From the NCBI GenBank assembly GCA_964517265.1, contig CAZFBS010000003.1:124001-188000 (forward strand): a DNA stretch of 64,000 nucleotides, read 5' to 3'. Under the pieces are notes generated by a model, which saw nothing but the letters and a program-made list of their open reading frames with translations, was not told the DNA's origin and ran no database searches. The translations under genes and the position numbers were made by a program. Below are positions 1 to 9,679 of this stretch, piece after piece. The stretch is from REEP01 sp964517265 (GTDB lineage Bacteria; Pseudomonadota; Alphaproteobacteria; Rhodospirillales; Defluviicoccaceae). Position 1 is the first letter of the stretch, and each line of letters starts with the position of its first letter.

Positions 1-723
1 AAAGAAGCCGCGACGGCGAAGCGCCCGGTTGACCGCGACCACCAACAGGAACGTCACTCCGACGGCGGCAAGGTGGCCCTGGCCGCTCGCATCGTCGATT
101 CGGTTCGGATTGACGATCGCGGTGGCCGGCGGAAGCTGACTTTCGACCGCATGATGATCGACAACGACGACATCCAGTCCGGCGCCCGCGGCGGCACGCA
201 AGGCCTCGTGGGCGGATGTGCCGCAATCCACGGTGACGACCACGGCAATGCCGTCCCGGTGCAATCGGATCAGCGCGTCTGCGGTCGGTCCATACCCTTC
301 GCTGAGGCGATCGGGGACGTAAATCCGCAAACGACGGCCGACGGAGGCGAAGAACCGCGCCAGCAGAGCCGCCGATGTGGCGCCATCGACGTCATAATCG
401 GCGAAGACCGCAACCGGCTCGTTCGTGCAGATCGCCTGCGCCAGCCGGGCCGCACCCGTTTCCATGTCCGCAAGCCGGTCGGGATCGGGCAGGGATGTCC
501 GCAAGGTCGGGTTGAGGAAGTCCTCGGCCTGTTCGATGTTGACACCGCGCCCCGCCAATACACGCCCCACTAACTCCGGAACATCGAGCCGCTGCGCCAT
601 TGCCAGCGCGGCCCGGCTATCGAACGGGCGGGAGAGCCATCTCTTGCCAGAGACGGAAGTCTCCACCCCGAGGACCACATCCTCCGAGGCGTTCCGCTCC
701 GCTGCTGGCGAAAAAGGCGGCAC
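1..723 (-). CDS. recJ: Single-stranded-DNA-specific exonuclease RecJ, N-terminal part (cut by window edge)
   Basis: RecJ degrades single-stranded DNA 5' to 3' in recombination and mismatch repair. Translating the minus strand gives an uninterrupted frame from position 723 to the window edge. It contains the DHH-family motif FADYDVDGATS (around nt 385-417) and, further on, VVVDHHAVESQLPPA, the metal-binding signatures of the family. The N-terminal stretch ending in a GKRWLSR-like sequence also fits RecJ. The start is probably GTG at 723, only 2 bases after the hom stop, implying co-transcription with hom. About 240 residues are visible; the rest lies beyond position 1. No ATG lies near the N-terminus in this frame, so an ATG-only search would miss the gene. 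Confidence 0.9.
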   Translation of the reverse strand, partial: MPPFSPAAERNASEDVVLGVETSVSGKRWLSRPFDSRAALAMAQRLDVPELVGRVLAGRGVNIEQAEDFLNPTLRTSLPDPDRLADMETGAARLAQAICTNEPVAVFADYDVDGATSAALLARFFASVGRRLRIYVPDRLSEGYGPTADALIRLHRDGIAVVVTVDCGTSAHEALRAAAGAGLDVVVVDHHAVESQLPPATAIVNPNRIDDASGQGHLAAVGVTFLLVVAVNRALRRRGFF

Positions 724-725
724 CT

Positions 726-2015
726 TCAGAAGGGTTCGATGCGGATGACGCGCGGCGGCTCGACACAGGAGGGGAGATCGAAAATGGCATCGAGAGCCTG
801 CATCATCGCGCCTTCCTCAGTGTCGTGGGTGGTGAGCACGAGCGGGACGGCTTCCCCGGGAGCGCGGCTGCGCTGGATTACCGCCTCCATCGACACCGCG
901 TGATCCCGCAGTATCGCGGCAATATCGGCAAACACCCCCGGCTTGTCGAGAACCATCAGCCGCACATAGTAGGCACCGCAATGGTTGCTCATGCCTGCGC
1001 TCGGCAGCTCAAGAAGCTCCCCCGCAGGGACGGCGAAGGTGGGAACTATCTGACCCCGTGCGATGTCCGCAATGTCGGCGACCACGGCCGATGCCGTCGG
1101 CCGTTCGCCGGCACCGCGACCGACCTGCATGATCGTGTCGACGAAATCGCCGTCCGCGACGATGGCGTTGAACACGCCCTCGACGTGAGCGATGGGCGCA
1201 CCGATCGGCACCATGCAGGGATGAACTCGTCGCTCCAGTCCCGCGGCGGTGAGGGCGGCGATACCCAGCAGCTTGATACGGTAGCCGAGCTCCTCGGCAA
1301 ACGCGATGTCGATGGCGGAGATGTAGCGGATGCCTTCCACGTGAACCGCATGGAAGTCAACGGGACAGCCGAACGCGACACTGGCCAGGATCGCCAGCTT
1401 GTGCGCCGTATCGATCCCGTCGACATCGAAGCTCGGATCGGCTTCCGCATAACCGAGAGCCTGCGCTTCCGCCAGAACCTCGGAGAACTCCCGGCCGCCT
1501 TCGCGCATCGCCGTCAGGATATAGTTGCTGGTCCCATTCAGAATACCGTAAATGCGCCCATGAGCGTTGCCGATAAGACCCTCGCGCAACGACTTGATGA
1601 TGGGAATGCCGCCTCCCACCGCGGCCTCATAGGCAAGGGTCACGTTCGCGGCCTCAGCCGCCCGGGCGAGAGCGGTGCCGTGATGGGCGATCAGGGCCTT
1701 GTTAGCGGTTACGACGTGACGGCCGGCAGCGATCGCCGTTTCGCAGACGGCCTTGGCAACACCATCGGATCCGCCGATTAACTCGACGATGACATCCGCC
1801 TCGGTACTGCGCGCCATCGCGACGGCATCGTCATACCAGGTATACGACTCAAGAGAAACGCCCCGGTCCCGGCGGTCGAGATCCGCAACGGCCACGATGC
1901 CGATCTCGCGCCCCGTGCGCTGGCGCAACAATCCAGCGTTGGTCTGCAGCAGCCGGACCACGCCGGTGCCGACCGTGCCCAAGCCCGCCACGGCAATCTG
2001 CAACGGCTTTTCCAT
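726..2015 (-). CDS. hom: Homoserine dehydrogenase
   Basis: Reduces aspartate semialdehyde to homoserine with NAD(P)H, feeding threonine, methionine and isoleucine synthesis. The 429-residue protein starts with a Rossmann motif (AVAGLGTVGTGVV, about residues 7-19), then VTANKAL, EAAVGGGIPI and the GYAEADPSFDVDG substrate motif. A C-terminal ACT domain (from about residue 350, RLMVLDKPGVFADIAAIL) suggests feedback control by threonine, as is usual for the family. The ATG at 2015 is preferred because an AGGG-type ribosome site lies about 6 bases upstream; an in-frame ATG at 2021 sits directly against that site. The gene lies between an aminotransferase gene and recJ on the same strand, with gaps of 34 and 2 bases. 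Confidence 0.95.
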   Translation of the reverse strand: MEKPLQIAVAGLGTVGTGVVRLLQTNAGLLRQRTGREIGIVAVADLDRRDRGVSLESYTWYDDAVAMARSTEADVIVELIGGSDGVAKAVCETAIAAGRHVVTANKALIAHHGTALARAAEAANVTLAYEAAVGGGIPIIKSLREGLIGNAHGRIYGILNGTSNYILTAMREGGREFSEVLAEAQALGYAEADPSFDVDGIDTAHKLAILASVAFGCPVDFHAVHVEGIRYISAIDIAFAEELGYRIKLLGIAALTAAGLERRVHPCMVPIGAPIAHVEGVFNAIVADGDFVDTIMQVGRGAGERPTASAVVADIADIARGQIVPTFAVPAGELLELPSAGMSNHCGAYYVRLMVLDKPGVFADIAAILRDHAVSMEAVIQRSRAPGEAVPLVLTTHDTEEGAMMQALDAIFDLPSCVEPPRVIRIEPF

Positions 2016-2049
2016 TTGCATCCCTGTCGTTTCTATCGTTCTCGCGCGG

Positions 2050-3273
2050 TCAGCCGGCAACCGAGATTTTGCGGTCGGTCCCGTCGATGACGTTGTGATA
2101 GCGGCTGAGAAACGATTTGATGCTGCGAACCGCTTGGCGAATCCGATGCGTATTTTCGACCAGGGCGAAGCGGACGTGGTTGTCGCCATGTTCGCCGAAA
2201 CCGATTCCCGGCGAGACCGCGACCTTCGCCTCCCTCAGCACCAACTTGGAGAATTCAAGCGAGCCGAGGTGGCGGAACGCGGGCGGGATCGGCGCCCAGG
2301 CAAACATCGTCGCAGGCGGGGAGGGCACATCCCAGCCGGCGTTGACCAGGCCTGAGATGAGGACATCGCGGCGTTGACGATAGTGCTCGCGCATCTCCGT
2401 GACACAGTCCTGCGGCCCGTTGAGGGCGGCGGTGGCGGCAACCTGAACCGGGGTGAACGCGCCGTAGTCGACATAGGATTTCACGCGGGCCAGCGCCGCG
2501 ATCAATGTCGGGTTGCCGCAGGCAAATCCGATTCGCCATCCCGGCATCGAGTAGGTCTTGCTCATCGAGGTGAATTCGACCGCAACGTCCTTCGCCCCCG
2601 GCACCTGAAGAATCGAGGGAGGCGGATTGTGGTCGAAATAAATCTCCGCGTAGGCGAGATCGGAAAGCACGTAGATTTCCCGCTGGCGGCAGAAGTCGAC
2701 CACCTCGGCGTAGAAATCCAGAGTCGCCAGCTGAGACGTCGGGTTGTTGGGGTAGTTCAACAGGACCGCCGTCGGTTTGGGCACGCTGTGCTTCACCGCC
2801 CGGTCAAGCGCGGAAAGCAGATCCCCGTCCGCGGTGACCGGAATGTTGCGCACCGCCGCGCCGGCAATAATAAAGCCGAACTGATGAATCGGATAGCTCG
2901 GGTTGGGAACGAGAATGACGTCGCCGGGGCTGGTAATCGCGCCGGCAAGGTTGGCCAGTCCTTCTTTGGAGCCGATCGTCACCACCACCTCGGTCTCTGG
3001 GTCGACGTCGACACCGAACCGGCGCCCGTAGTACGCGGACAGCGCCCGTCGCAGGCCTTTGATGCCGCGTGATTCCGAATACCGGTGGGTGCGCGGGTCT
3101 TGTACCGCCTCGGTCAGCTTATCGACGATGTGTTTCGGCGTCGGGAAGTCGGGATTGCCCATGCCAAAGTCGATGATGTCCTCGCCGGCGGCCCGCGCGC
3201 GTGCCTTCATCGCGTTGACTTCGGCAAACACGTAAGGCGGAAGGCGCCGGATGGCATGAAATTCGCTTTGCAT
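2050..3273 (-). CDS. Class I/II aminotransferase, AlaC/LL-diaminopimelate aminotransferase-like
   Basis: A PLP-dependent fold type I aminotransferase of 407 residues, similar to AlaC (glutamate-pyruvate transaminase) and to enzymes annotated LL-diaminopimelate aminotransferase. Visible motifs are IDFGMGNPDFPTPKHIV near the N-terminus, the cofactor-contacting LLNYPNNPTSQ, the SDLAYAEI segment, and the PLP-lysine region FTSMSKTYSMPGWRIGF. The ATG at 3273 is backed by GAGGAG 5 bases upstream; a GTG at 3285 would add four residues but lacks this spacing. It sits directly upstream of hom, so it is probably part of an amino-acid operon. The exact substrate cannot be read from sequence. Confidence 0.9.
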   Translation of the reverse strand: MQSEFHAIRRLPPYVFAEVNAMKARARAAGEDIIDFGMGNPDFPTPKHIVDKLTEAVQDPRTHRYSESRGIKGLRRALSAYYGRRFGVDVDPETEVVVTIGSKEGLANLAGAITSPGDVILVPNPSYPIHQFGFIIAGAAVRNIPVTADGDLLSALDRAVKHSVPKPTAVLLNYPNNPTSQLATLDFYAEVVDFCRQREIYVLSDLAYAEIYFDHNPPPSILQVPGAKDVAVEFTSMSKTYSMPGWRIGFACGNPTLIAALARVKSYVDYGAFTPVQVAATAALNGPQDCVTEMREHYRQRRDVLISGLVNAGWDVPSPPATMFAWAPIPPAFRHLGSLEFSKLVLREAKVAVSPGIGFGEHGDNHVRFALVENTHRIRQAVRSIKSFLSRYHNVIDGTDRKISVAG

Positions 3274-3490
3274 GGTGCTCCTCACATAAAGAACTTGCCG
3301 GGCGGAACGGGAGCCCCCGCGCCGATCCCTCGATCCAGATGCTCACCGTTTCAACTGTAGAAAGCCTGTTGAACGCAGACCACAGCGCAATGCTGCCACT
3401 GCAAACGAACAATGTGCAGCCCGTTGTCTGACGAGATGCGATGGCCGCTGTGAGGCTGGCACGTGAAAATAGCAGGATGCGAAAATAAAT

Positions 3491-4810
3491 CTAGTAAGTG
3501 AAATAAATCTCCGTACCCGTCACGTCCACCTCTCCTGCAGCGGGCGCGCCGCTTCCCGCCGCCGTACTGATTTCCTGGCGATCGACTCCCAGGCGAACCA
3601 ATTCCTGCGCCACCGCGTTCGCGCGCGCAAGGGAGGCCTGCTCGTTCCTTGTGCCCTCTTCAACAGAACCGCTCCCGTCCTTAGCACTATGATGGCCGAC
3701 CACACGAATCCGGCCGCCGCGCTGCTGATGGAGTGCCGCCACCTCGCGCAGGATGGCGCGCTCGCTCTCGCCGAGCTCCGTTTCGCGCTCGAAACGTACG
3801 GTGGCGACCTTTTCGGAGCGTGGCGAGGATGACGGCGGCTCCGTTGCCTCGCCAAGCGCTGCCACGTCGTCTCGCGCCATCGAACCCACATCCGCCGCTG
3901 GCGCCGCCTCGCTCAAGGCAGGCGACGCAGGTCCTGGCGGCGGCGGTGGCGGCAGGTCATCGATCGATGCCGAGGCAGGCGCCACAGGCTCCGGCTGTTG
4001 GCGCGGCGGCGCGCTGGTAAGCCCGAGTGTCGGGGGCGCGACGTCCGCAAATCTCGGCGGTGGCGGTGGCGCCGAGGTCGAGACCGTCGGTCCGGACGGT
4101 GGTGGCGTGTCACTGAAAGCGACCGGTGAGGATGTACCCCTTGCCGCACCGGGTCCGCGTGCAGCGGCGGCCCCTCCCGGCGCGCGAGCAACGTCCGTCG
4201 ATGGTCCCACTCTCCCTGCAGTCGCGGCCACCGGTTGCCCTCCTCTCGGACCCGGCCCCTGCGCCGCGTCTTGCGCGCTTGTTGGAGCCGCGGGACCGAG
4301 CCGGGCACGAATGACTTCCGGTGACGAGGAACCTGCCGCCACCGCCGGAGCTTCCGAATCAAAGCTGCTTCCGCCATCCGCCATTGCGGACAAGGCGCTG
4401 CGGCGTTCGCCCGACATGCCCTGAAGCGGAATCCCGCGACTTGCATGGCGAGAGCGCGTTCGATCGGCGATCAACCCTTCCGTCAGCTGGCTTGTTTCGG
4501 CTGGTGTCCGGACCACCGGTCTCTGCGGACCCTCGCCAAGATTCGGGAACGGCTGGTCGCGTCCGGCAATTTCTGGCGGCGTGTAGACGGGCGCGTTGGC
4601 CGCTGCCGAAGCTGTGCTTGCATCGCTGCCGCTCTGGGAATCGCCGGCAGGAGCCCGTTCCGCGCCTTGGTACTCTTGGGCCGGGCTGACCGCATCAGGA
4701 GCGGAAGAGCACGCACCGAAGGCAAGACCGGCCGAAACGACCAAGCCAAGCCGAACGCCAGCAGCGCGGCCGGCACGGAGCCGAAGGCGCGAGCGGTCAC
4801 GATTTTTCAT
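3491..4810 (-). CDS. OmpA-like domain lipoprotein with long Pro/Ala-rich linker
   Basis: A 439-residue envelope protein. It opens with a basic n-region and hydrophobic segment ending in LAFGACSS, a lipobox-like sequence with Cys34 as the likely lipidated residue (Phe at -3 is not ideal). Residues about 40-325 are low-complexity, rich in Pro, Ala, Ser and Gly with PPPPP-type runs, probably an extended periplasmic spacer. The last ~110 residues form an OmpA C-terminal-like domain: IRVVGHHSAKDG, then NEQASLARANAVAQELV, the peptidoglycan-binding helix pattern. A likely role is tethering the outer membrane to peptidoglycan. The start at 4810 follows GAGGAG about 12 bases upstream. It is transcribed away from phaC. 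Confidence 0.75.
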   Translation of the reverse strand: MKNRDRSRLRLRAGRAAGVRLGLVVSAGLAFGACSSAPDAVSPAQEYQGAERAPAGDSQSGSDASTASAAANAPVYTPPEIAGRDQPFPNLGEGPQRPVVRTPAETSQLTEGLIADRTRSRHASRGIPLQGMSGERRSALSAMADGGSSFDSEAPAVAAGSSSPEVIRARLGPAAPTSAQDAAQGPGPRGGQPVAATAGRVGPSTDVARAPGGAAAARGPGAARGTSSPVAFSDTPPPSGPTVSTSAPPPPPRFADVAPPTLGLTSAPPRQQPEPVAPASASIDDLPPPPPPGPASPALSEAAPAADVGSMARDDVAALGEATEPPSSSPRSEKVATVRFERETELGESERAILREVAALHQQRGGRIRVVGHHSAKDGSGSVEEGTRNEQASLARANAVAQELVRLGVDRQEISTAAGSGAPAAGEVDVTGTEIYFTY

Positions 4811-5018
4811 ATTTGCCGTGGTCTCCTCTTCGTTGGCGTGTCAGCCGCGAGCGTCGATCCATCCACCGGCGTTGCTCCGTCTCTGGCAACGGGTTATAAA
4901 CTGATGATATGCATTCACGGCCTCGGCATATATGACCGCTACCGGATTGGCGGCCATACACGCACGGTTGAGACGTGCACCGGATCGCTGCTTGCCCGGT
5001 AAGCATAAGGATTGAGTG

Positions 5019-6818
5019 ATGGCGGATCAACACGCCTCGGGCCGGACGTTGTCGGACCCGGCCCAGTTGGCACGTTCACTGGCCGATATCGCCGAACGAA
5101 GCCAGCGCCTTCTCACGGATTGGATGACCAGAAATGGCCTTGCCGGTCCGAGGGCTGCGATGTCGGAGACGTTGGAGATCGCCGGCAGTTTCGCCGATCT
5201 GACCACGCACATGGTGACGGATCCGGCACGAATGGCTCAGGCACAGGTGTCCCTGTGGAGCGCATACATGGAGTTGTGGCAGAACACCGCAACCCGGATG
5301 CTGGGGTTTCAGACCGAGCCTCTCTACGAGCCACTGAAAGGGGATCTGCGCTTTCAACATCCCGCTTGGCGGGAGAACGAGATCTTCAACTACATCAAGC
5401 AGTCCTACCTTCTGGTATCGCGGTGGCTGGAAGAGACCATTCAGGACATCCACGACGTCGACCGGATGACAAAGCAAAAGGTCGAGTTCTACACCCGGCA
5501 GTTCATCAACGCCGTCTCTCCCAGCAACTTCGCCTTCACCAACCCCGAGGTCATCCAGGCGACGATCGAGTCGGGCGGTGAAAACCTGATCCGGGGCCTG
5601 GAGAATCTGCTCGCTGATCTGGAGCAGGGAGATGCTCTCCAGATGGCGAGATTGATCAGCAGCCCCCGGTTCGTTATCGGCAAAACAGTCGCCGCGACAC
5701 CGGGCAAAGTGGTCTATCGGAACGAGCTGATGGAGCTCATTCAGTACAATCCGACCACGCCAACGGTCTTGAAACGACCGCTTCTTTTCATCCCGCCATG
5801 GATCAACAAGTTCTACATCGTTGATCTCGCGGAGGACAAATCGTGGGTCAAATGGGCGGTGGACCAGGGACACACGGTTTTTCTGATCTCCTGGGTGAAC
5901 CCGATTGGAGAACTGGGCCGGAAACAGTTCGAAGATTACCTCCTCGAAGGACCGATGGTGGCGCTGGACATCATCCGACGGGAAATCGGGGAGGCCGAAG
6001 TCAACGCCGTTGCCTATTGCATTGGCGGTGTCTTGCTGGCGGCGGCAATGGCGTACCTCGCAGGCAAAGGCGACGAACGAATTGCGACCGGCACCTTTCT
6101 TGCGACCCTTCTCGATTTTTCGGAGCCGGGTGATCTGGGCGCGTTCATCGACGAGGCCACCATCGCGGAGTTGGGAAAAGGCGCGCCGGAAGAATGCCAA
6201 GCCGGTGCCGGCAGCATGGCCACCTTCCATCTCCTTCGTGAGAACGACCTGATCTGGTCGTTCGTCGTCAATAACTACTTGCTCGGCCACGACTCGTTTC
6301 CGTTTGATCTTCTTTATTGGAATTGCGACGCCACGGCCATGCCGTACGCCATGCACAGCTTCTATTTGAAGAAGTTCTACAAGGAAAATGTGCTGGTGAA
6401 GCCGGGCGGCATCACCCTTGCCGGTCGCGCCATCGACCTTCGCAAGGTTCGAGCGCCGACCTATTTCTTGTCGACCCGCGAGGACCATATCGCGCCTTGG
6501 CGCTCCACCTACAAGGGCATGCGGCTGCTCTCCGGCCCCGTCCGCTTCACCCTTGCCGGGTCCGGTCATATTTCGGGCATCATCAACCCGCCGAGTGGGA
6601 GCAAACGCGGCTATTGGACCTCCGAGCGCACGCCGCCGGCGGATCCCGAGAGCTGGATGTCCAAATCGCGGCGGAGAGAAGACTCATGGTGGATGGACTG
6701 GGACGGCTGGGTGAAGCGGCAGCCCGGCAACGAAGACAGAGTGGCAGCCAGGGTTCCGGGGCAGAATGCCTCTCGCTGTCTGGGGGATGCGCCAGGCACC
6801 TACGTTGCGGCCCGATAG
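5019..6818 (+). CDS. phaC: Class I poly(3-hydroxyalkanoate) synthase
   Basis: Polymerises (R)-3-hydroxyacyl-CoA into polyhydroxyalkanoate at the granule surface. At 599 residues it has class I length. The catalytic triad is visible: Cys334 in AYCIGG (the lipase-like box, with Ala where most class I enzymes have Gly), Asp in REDHIAPW and His in GSGHISGIINPP. The C-terminal DAPGTYV-type tail is typical. ATG at 5019 is preferred to the GTG one codon upstream because AAGG lies 8 bases before it. phaA, phaB and phasin genes are not nearby; the next gene encodes a PRC-barrel protein. Carbon storage fits a diazotroph that must supply reductant and ATP. Confidence 0.95.
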   Translation: MADQHASGRTLSDPAQLARSLADIAERSQRLLTDWMTRNGLAGPRAAMSETLEIAGSFADLTTHMVTDPARMAQAQVSLWSAYMELWQNTATRMLGFQTEPLYEPLKGDLRFQHPAWRENEIFNYIKQSYLLVSRWLEETIQDIHDVDRMTKQKVEFYTRQFINAVSPSNFAFTNPEVIQATIESGGENLIRGLENLLADLEQGDALQMARLISSPRFVIGKTVAATPGKVVYRNELMELIQYNPTTPTVLKRPLLFIPPWINKFYIVDLAEDKSWVKWAVDQGHTVFLISWVNPIGELGRKQFEDYLLEGPMVALDIIRREIGEAEVNAVAYCIGGVLLAAAMAYLAGKGDERIATGTFLATLLDFSEPGDLGAFIDEATIAELGKGAPEECQAGAGSMATFHLLRENDLIWSFVVNNYLLGHDSFPFDLLYWNCDATAMPYAMHSFYLKKFYKENVLVKPGGITLAGRAIDLRKVRAPTYFLSTREDHIAPWRSTYKGMRLLSGPVRFTLAGSGHISGIINPPSGSKRGYWTSERTPPADPESWMSKSRRREDSWWMDWDGWVKRQPGNEDRVAARVPGQNASRCLGDAPGTYVAAR

Positions 6819-6886
6819 CCGGAACCTTTCCGGAAAGGGCGCGTTGTCTGCCTTGTCCAGCTAACGCCTGTCAGGGATGAGCGCAC

Positions 6887-7276
6887 ATGACCAATGAATC
6901 GCAACTCAAGCAGGATGAAGTCGGCCGCTTGATCTCCGCCGACAAGGTCGAAGGCACCACCGTCTACAATCCGAACGGTGATACCGTCGGAAAAGTGTCG
7001 AACGTCATGATCGACAAGATCTCAGGACGCGTGGCCTACGCCGTGTTGTCGTCCGGCGGCATTCTCGGCATGGGCAAGGATGCCATTGCCCTGCCGTGGG
7101 ATGTTCTGAAATACGACACCGGCAAGGGCGGTTATGTCGTTGATGTCGATCACGACAAGTTGGAGAACGCCCCGCAGATGGCCTCGGGCGATTTCCGTGA
7201 ACTCGATGACCGCGAGTTCGAAAAGCACATTCACGATTACTACAACATCGACCCATACTGGACATTCGCCGCCTGA
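6887..7276 (+). CDS. PRC-barrel domain protein
   Basis: A 129-residue soluble protein. Residues about 15-90 match the PRC-barrel pattern: a GRLISADKVEGTTVYNPNG-like opening, then VGKVSNVMIDKISGRVAYAVLSSGGILGMG and IALPWDVLKYD. PRC-barrels occur in RimM and photosynthetic reaction-centre subunit H; short stand-alone versions of this type are common in alphaproteobacteria, often linked to stress or desiccation. The C-terminal tail (EFEKHIHDYYNIDPYW) is acidic and aromatic. It lies 68 bases downstream of phaC, with no obvious functional link. The specific role is unknown. Confidence 0.8.
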   Translation: MTNESQLKQDEVGRLISADKVEGTTVYNPNGDTVGKVSNVMIDKISGRVAYAVLSSGGILGMGKDAIALPWDVLKYDTGKGGYVVDVDHDKLENAPQMASGDFRELDDREFEKHIHDYYNIDPYWTFAA

Positions 7277-7490
7277 TTTCGCGGGCGCGACGACACGCTC
7301 GGCCGGGGACGCTCCCGGCCGGGCCGACTCGCGCAGATCGGGTCGGCCTCCGGATGGGGCGCCGCGCAAAGGCTTGCGCGGCGGGGGAGAAGGCGGCGCG
7401 GCGCACACGTAGCGCTTTCCGCTGAGAGAGGTTGGTGCTACCCCTGCCGTATCGAAAGTCTCCTTCTCTTTATCTTCCGGAACGAAATCA

Positions 7491-9668
7491 ATGAACGATC
7501 TGTGCGTGCGCTTCAAGAAGCCGGCCGAGTGGTCGGACCCGGTCCGTATACACTTCTGGGATCCGTCTCCGGGAGGAGTAGGCGCGACCGAGTGGCCGGG
7601 GGTGCCGATGACGGCGGAAGCGAACGGCTGGTACGGTTTTCGATGGCCAAGCACAACGGCCGTCAGCATGGTGTTCAACGATGGACACGGGCGGCAAACG
7701 GGGAACCTGCGCCGGGAGAGCAACGGCGACTATGCCGAGGGCCAGTGGTTCGATCACCCTGTCGATGGGCCACCTGCGGCGGCGGCCGGCGGCGCAACCG
7801 CAGCGCCGGAACGCCCGGTTTCCAAAGCAAGGCGGCGGCGTCCCAGCAGTAAAAAGCCGGGCGCTGTTCCGGACTTTCGCGAGGAGACGATCTATTTTTT
7901 GATCACCACACGGTTCTACGACGGCGATCCATCGAACAACTTCTTCTGTCGCGACCGCATCAAGTTCAATAACCACGGCCAAGCGGAGGATCCGCATTGG
8001 CGCGGAGACTTCAAGGGGCTCGTCCAGCGTCTCGACTATATCCGCGATCTCGGCTTCACCGCGATCTGGATCACGCCGCCGGTCGAGAATCGCAGCGGCC
8101 TCGATTACCACGGCTATCATCCCTATGACTGGACCCGGATCGATCCTCGGCTGGAGTCACCCGACTGTACCTATCAGACGCTGATCGACGAAGCCCATGC
8201 GCGCGGCATCAAGATTATCCAGGATGTGGTAATCAACCACTCGTGCCAATTCGGCATTCGCGGCAAAGTCTGGATTGATCATTTGCCGATCAAATACTAC
8301 GTGCCGCATGGCTCCGCGCCCGGCTGCGTCGACCATGGTCCTTACCAGGGCAACCTCGGCAACTATGCGTGGCCCAATCGGGACGACATCGACAATCCGC
8401 TCGCGCCGGATTGGTACCGGGAGCGCCACGAATCGGATCCTGAAGGCAAGGTGCCATTGGTCGATCCGAAGACGGGGGAGAGCGTTCCCAAGGCCGGCTA
8501 CGATCCCAACCGCTTTTTCGGGATCGACGTCAACACCCTCGATCCGGACTGGTACCATCAAGAGGGTTTCATCATGGGGGGCGATTGGGAAAGCGCCTCG
8601 CTGCAGACCAAGCATATTGCCGGCGACTGCATCGACCTCGCGACTCGAAGGGAGAACGTCAAAAACTACCTCGTTGGCGCGATCAACCGGTATCTCGACA
8701 TGGGCGTCGATGCCTTGCGCATCGATACCGTCAAGCACGTCGAGCGCAACAACCTTCTCGAGTACGTCAACGCCTGGAAGGCGCACAAGCCGGAGCTGTT
8801 CGTTTTCGGCGAGAATCTGGTCAAAGGATACGGCTGGGGGGATCTCGGCGGCGGCGACAATGGACCGTCGTTCATCCGGCCGTGGTGGTACACCCGCCTC
8901 GGCGATGATCCCCGCAACCCCGACTCCGGTGGCGATTCCGGGTTTTCCGTTCTCGACTTCGGCCTGTTCTCCACCTTCCGCGACACCGTCAGCCGCGGCA
9001 CCTATGCCAACACCGGTCAGATCCTGAGCATGGATAGGATCTATGGCGATCCGACCACTCTGGTCACCTTTCTCCAAAACCACGATGTCGGGCCGGACAA
9101 CGATTTCCGCTTCCGCTTCAAAGGCGAACAATGGATGGCGGCCGCCGCCTACAACCTGATCTGGACGGTGCGCGGAATTCCCTGCCTTTACTATGGGGAA
9201 GAGATCGAATTCATGAAGGGAGCCCCTCAGGATGTGATCGAGGAGGGGGATACCCTTGATCGCACCGGGCGCGCCTACTTCGGCGACCATCTGACCGACG
9301 AGAGAATTGGGGAAACGCAGGCGAACCCGCTCTACCAGCACATCAAGCGCCTCAACCAGATTCGCCGCGCTGTTCCCGCCCTGCAGAAGGCGCCGATGAG
9401 CCATGTTGAGGAATGGGGGGCGGGAATCCGTTTTGTGCGCGACTACAATGACGGCGAAAGCTATGTCGTCGTCGGGCTCGCGATCGGCAGCGATCAGGAT
9501 TTCCGCGTTGAAGGCGTACGCGACGGCATTTATCGGGATGCCGTCACCGGCAACGAAGCCCACGTCTCCGGCGGCCACCTGTCGTTCCACGTCCGCGGGA
9601 ACTCCGCAGGCATCTACGTGCTTGATGGTCCGGGCAAGATCGGCATCGACGGCGCTTACTTGCGGTGA
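7491..9668 (+). CDS. GH13 alpha-amylase-family glycosidase with N-terminal starch-binding module
   Basis: A 725-residue enzyme acting on alpha-glucans. Residues 1-95 look like a starch-binding beta-sandwich (CBM26-like: HFWDPSPGG, WYGFRWPS, SMVFNDG). After a basic Ala/Pro-rich linker, the GH13 barrel begins near residue 130 and shows all four family regions: DVVINH, ALRIDTVKH (nucleophile Asp), FVFGENL (acid/base Glu) and FLQNHD. A small C-terminal beta domain follows. No signal peptide is visible, so it probably acts in the cytoplasm, for instance on storage glycogen. It is immediately followed by, and overlaps, the initiation region of an alpha/beta hydrolase gene. Whether it hydrolyses or transfers glucan cannot be decided from sequence. 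Confidence 0.9.
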   Translation: MNDLCVRFKKPAEWSDPVRIHFWDPSPGGVGATEWPGVPMTAEANGWYGFRWPSTTAVSMVFNDGHGRQTGNLRRESNGDYAEGQWFDHPVDGPPAAAAGGATAAPERPVSKARRRRPSSKKPGAVPDFREETIYFLITTRFYDGDPSNNFFCRDRIKFNNHGQAEDPHWRGDFKGLVQRLDYIRDLGFTAIWITPPVENRSGLDYHGYHPYDWTRIDPRLESPDCTYQTLIDEAHARGIKIIQDVVINHSCQFGIRGKVWIDHLPIKYYVPHGSAPGCVDHGPYQGNLGNYAWPNRDDIDNPLAPDWYRERHESDPEGKVPLVDPKTGESVPKAGYDPNRFFGIDVNTLDPDWYHQEGFIMGGDWESASLQTKHIAGDCIDLATRRENVKNYLVGAINRYLDMGVDALRIDTVKHVERNNLLEYVNAWKAHKPELFVFGENLVKGYGWGDLGGGDNGPSFIRPWWYTRLGDDPRNPDSGGDSGFSVLDFGLFSTFRDTVSRGTYANTGQILSMDRIYGDPTTLVTFLQNHDVGPDNDFRFRFKGEQWMAAAAYNLIWTVRGIPCLYYGEEIEFMKGAPQDVIEEGDTLDRTGRAYFGDHLTDERIGETQANPLYQHIKRLNQIRRAVPALQKAPMSHVEEWGAGIRFVRDYNDGESYVVVGLAIGSDQDFRVEGVRDGIYRDAVTGNEAHVSGGHLSFHVRGNSAGIYVLDGPGKIGIDGAYLR

Positions 9669-9679
9669 ACCGGAGGAGC

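Noticed and set aside
5076..6569. Long open frame on the minus strand across phaC
   Set aside because: A shadow of the phaC coding frame in GC-rich DNA; the protein has no family signature.
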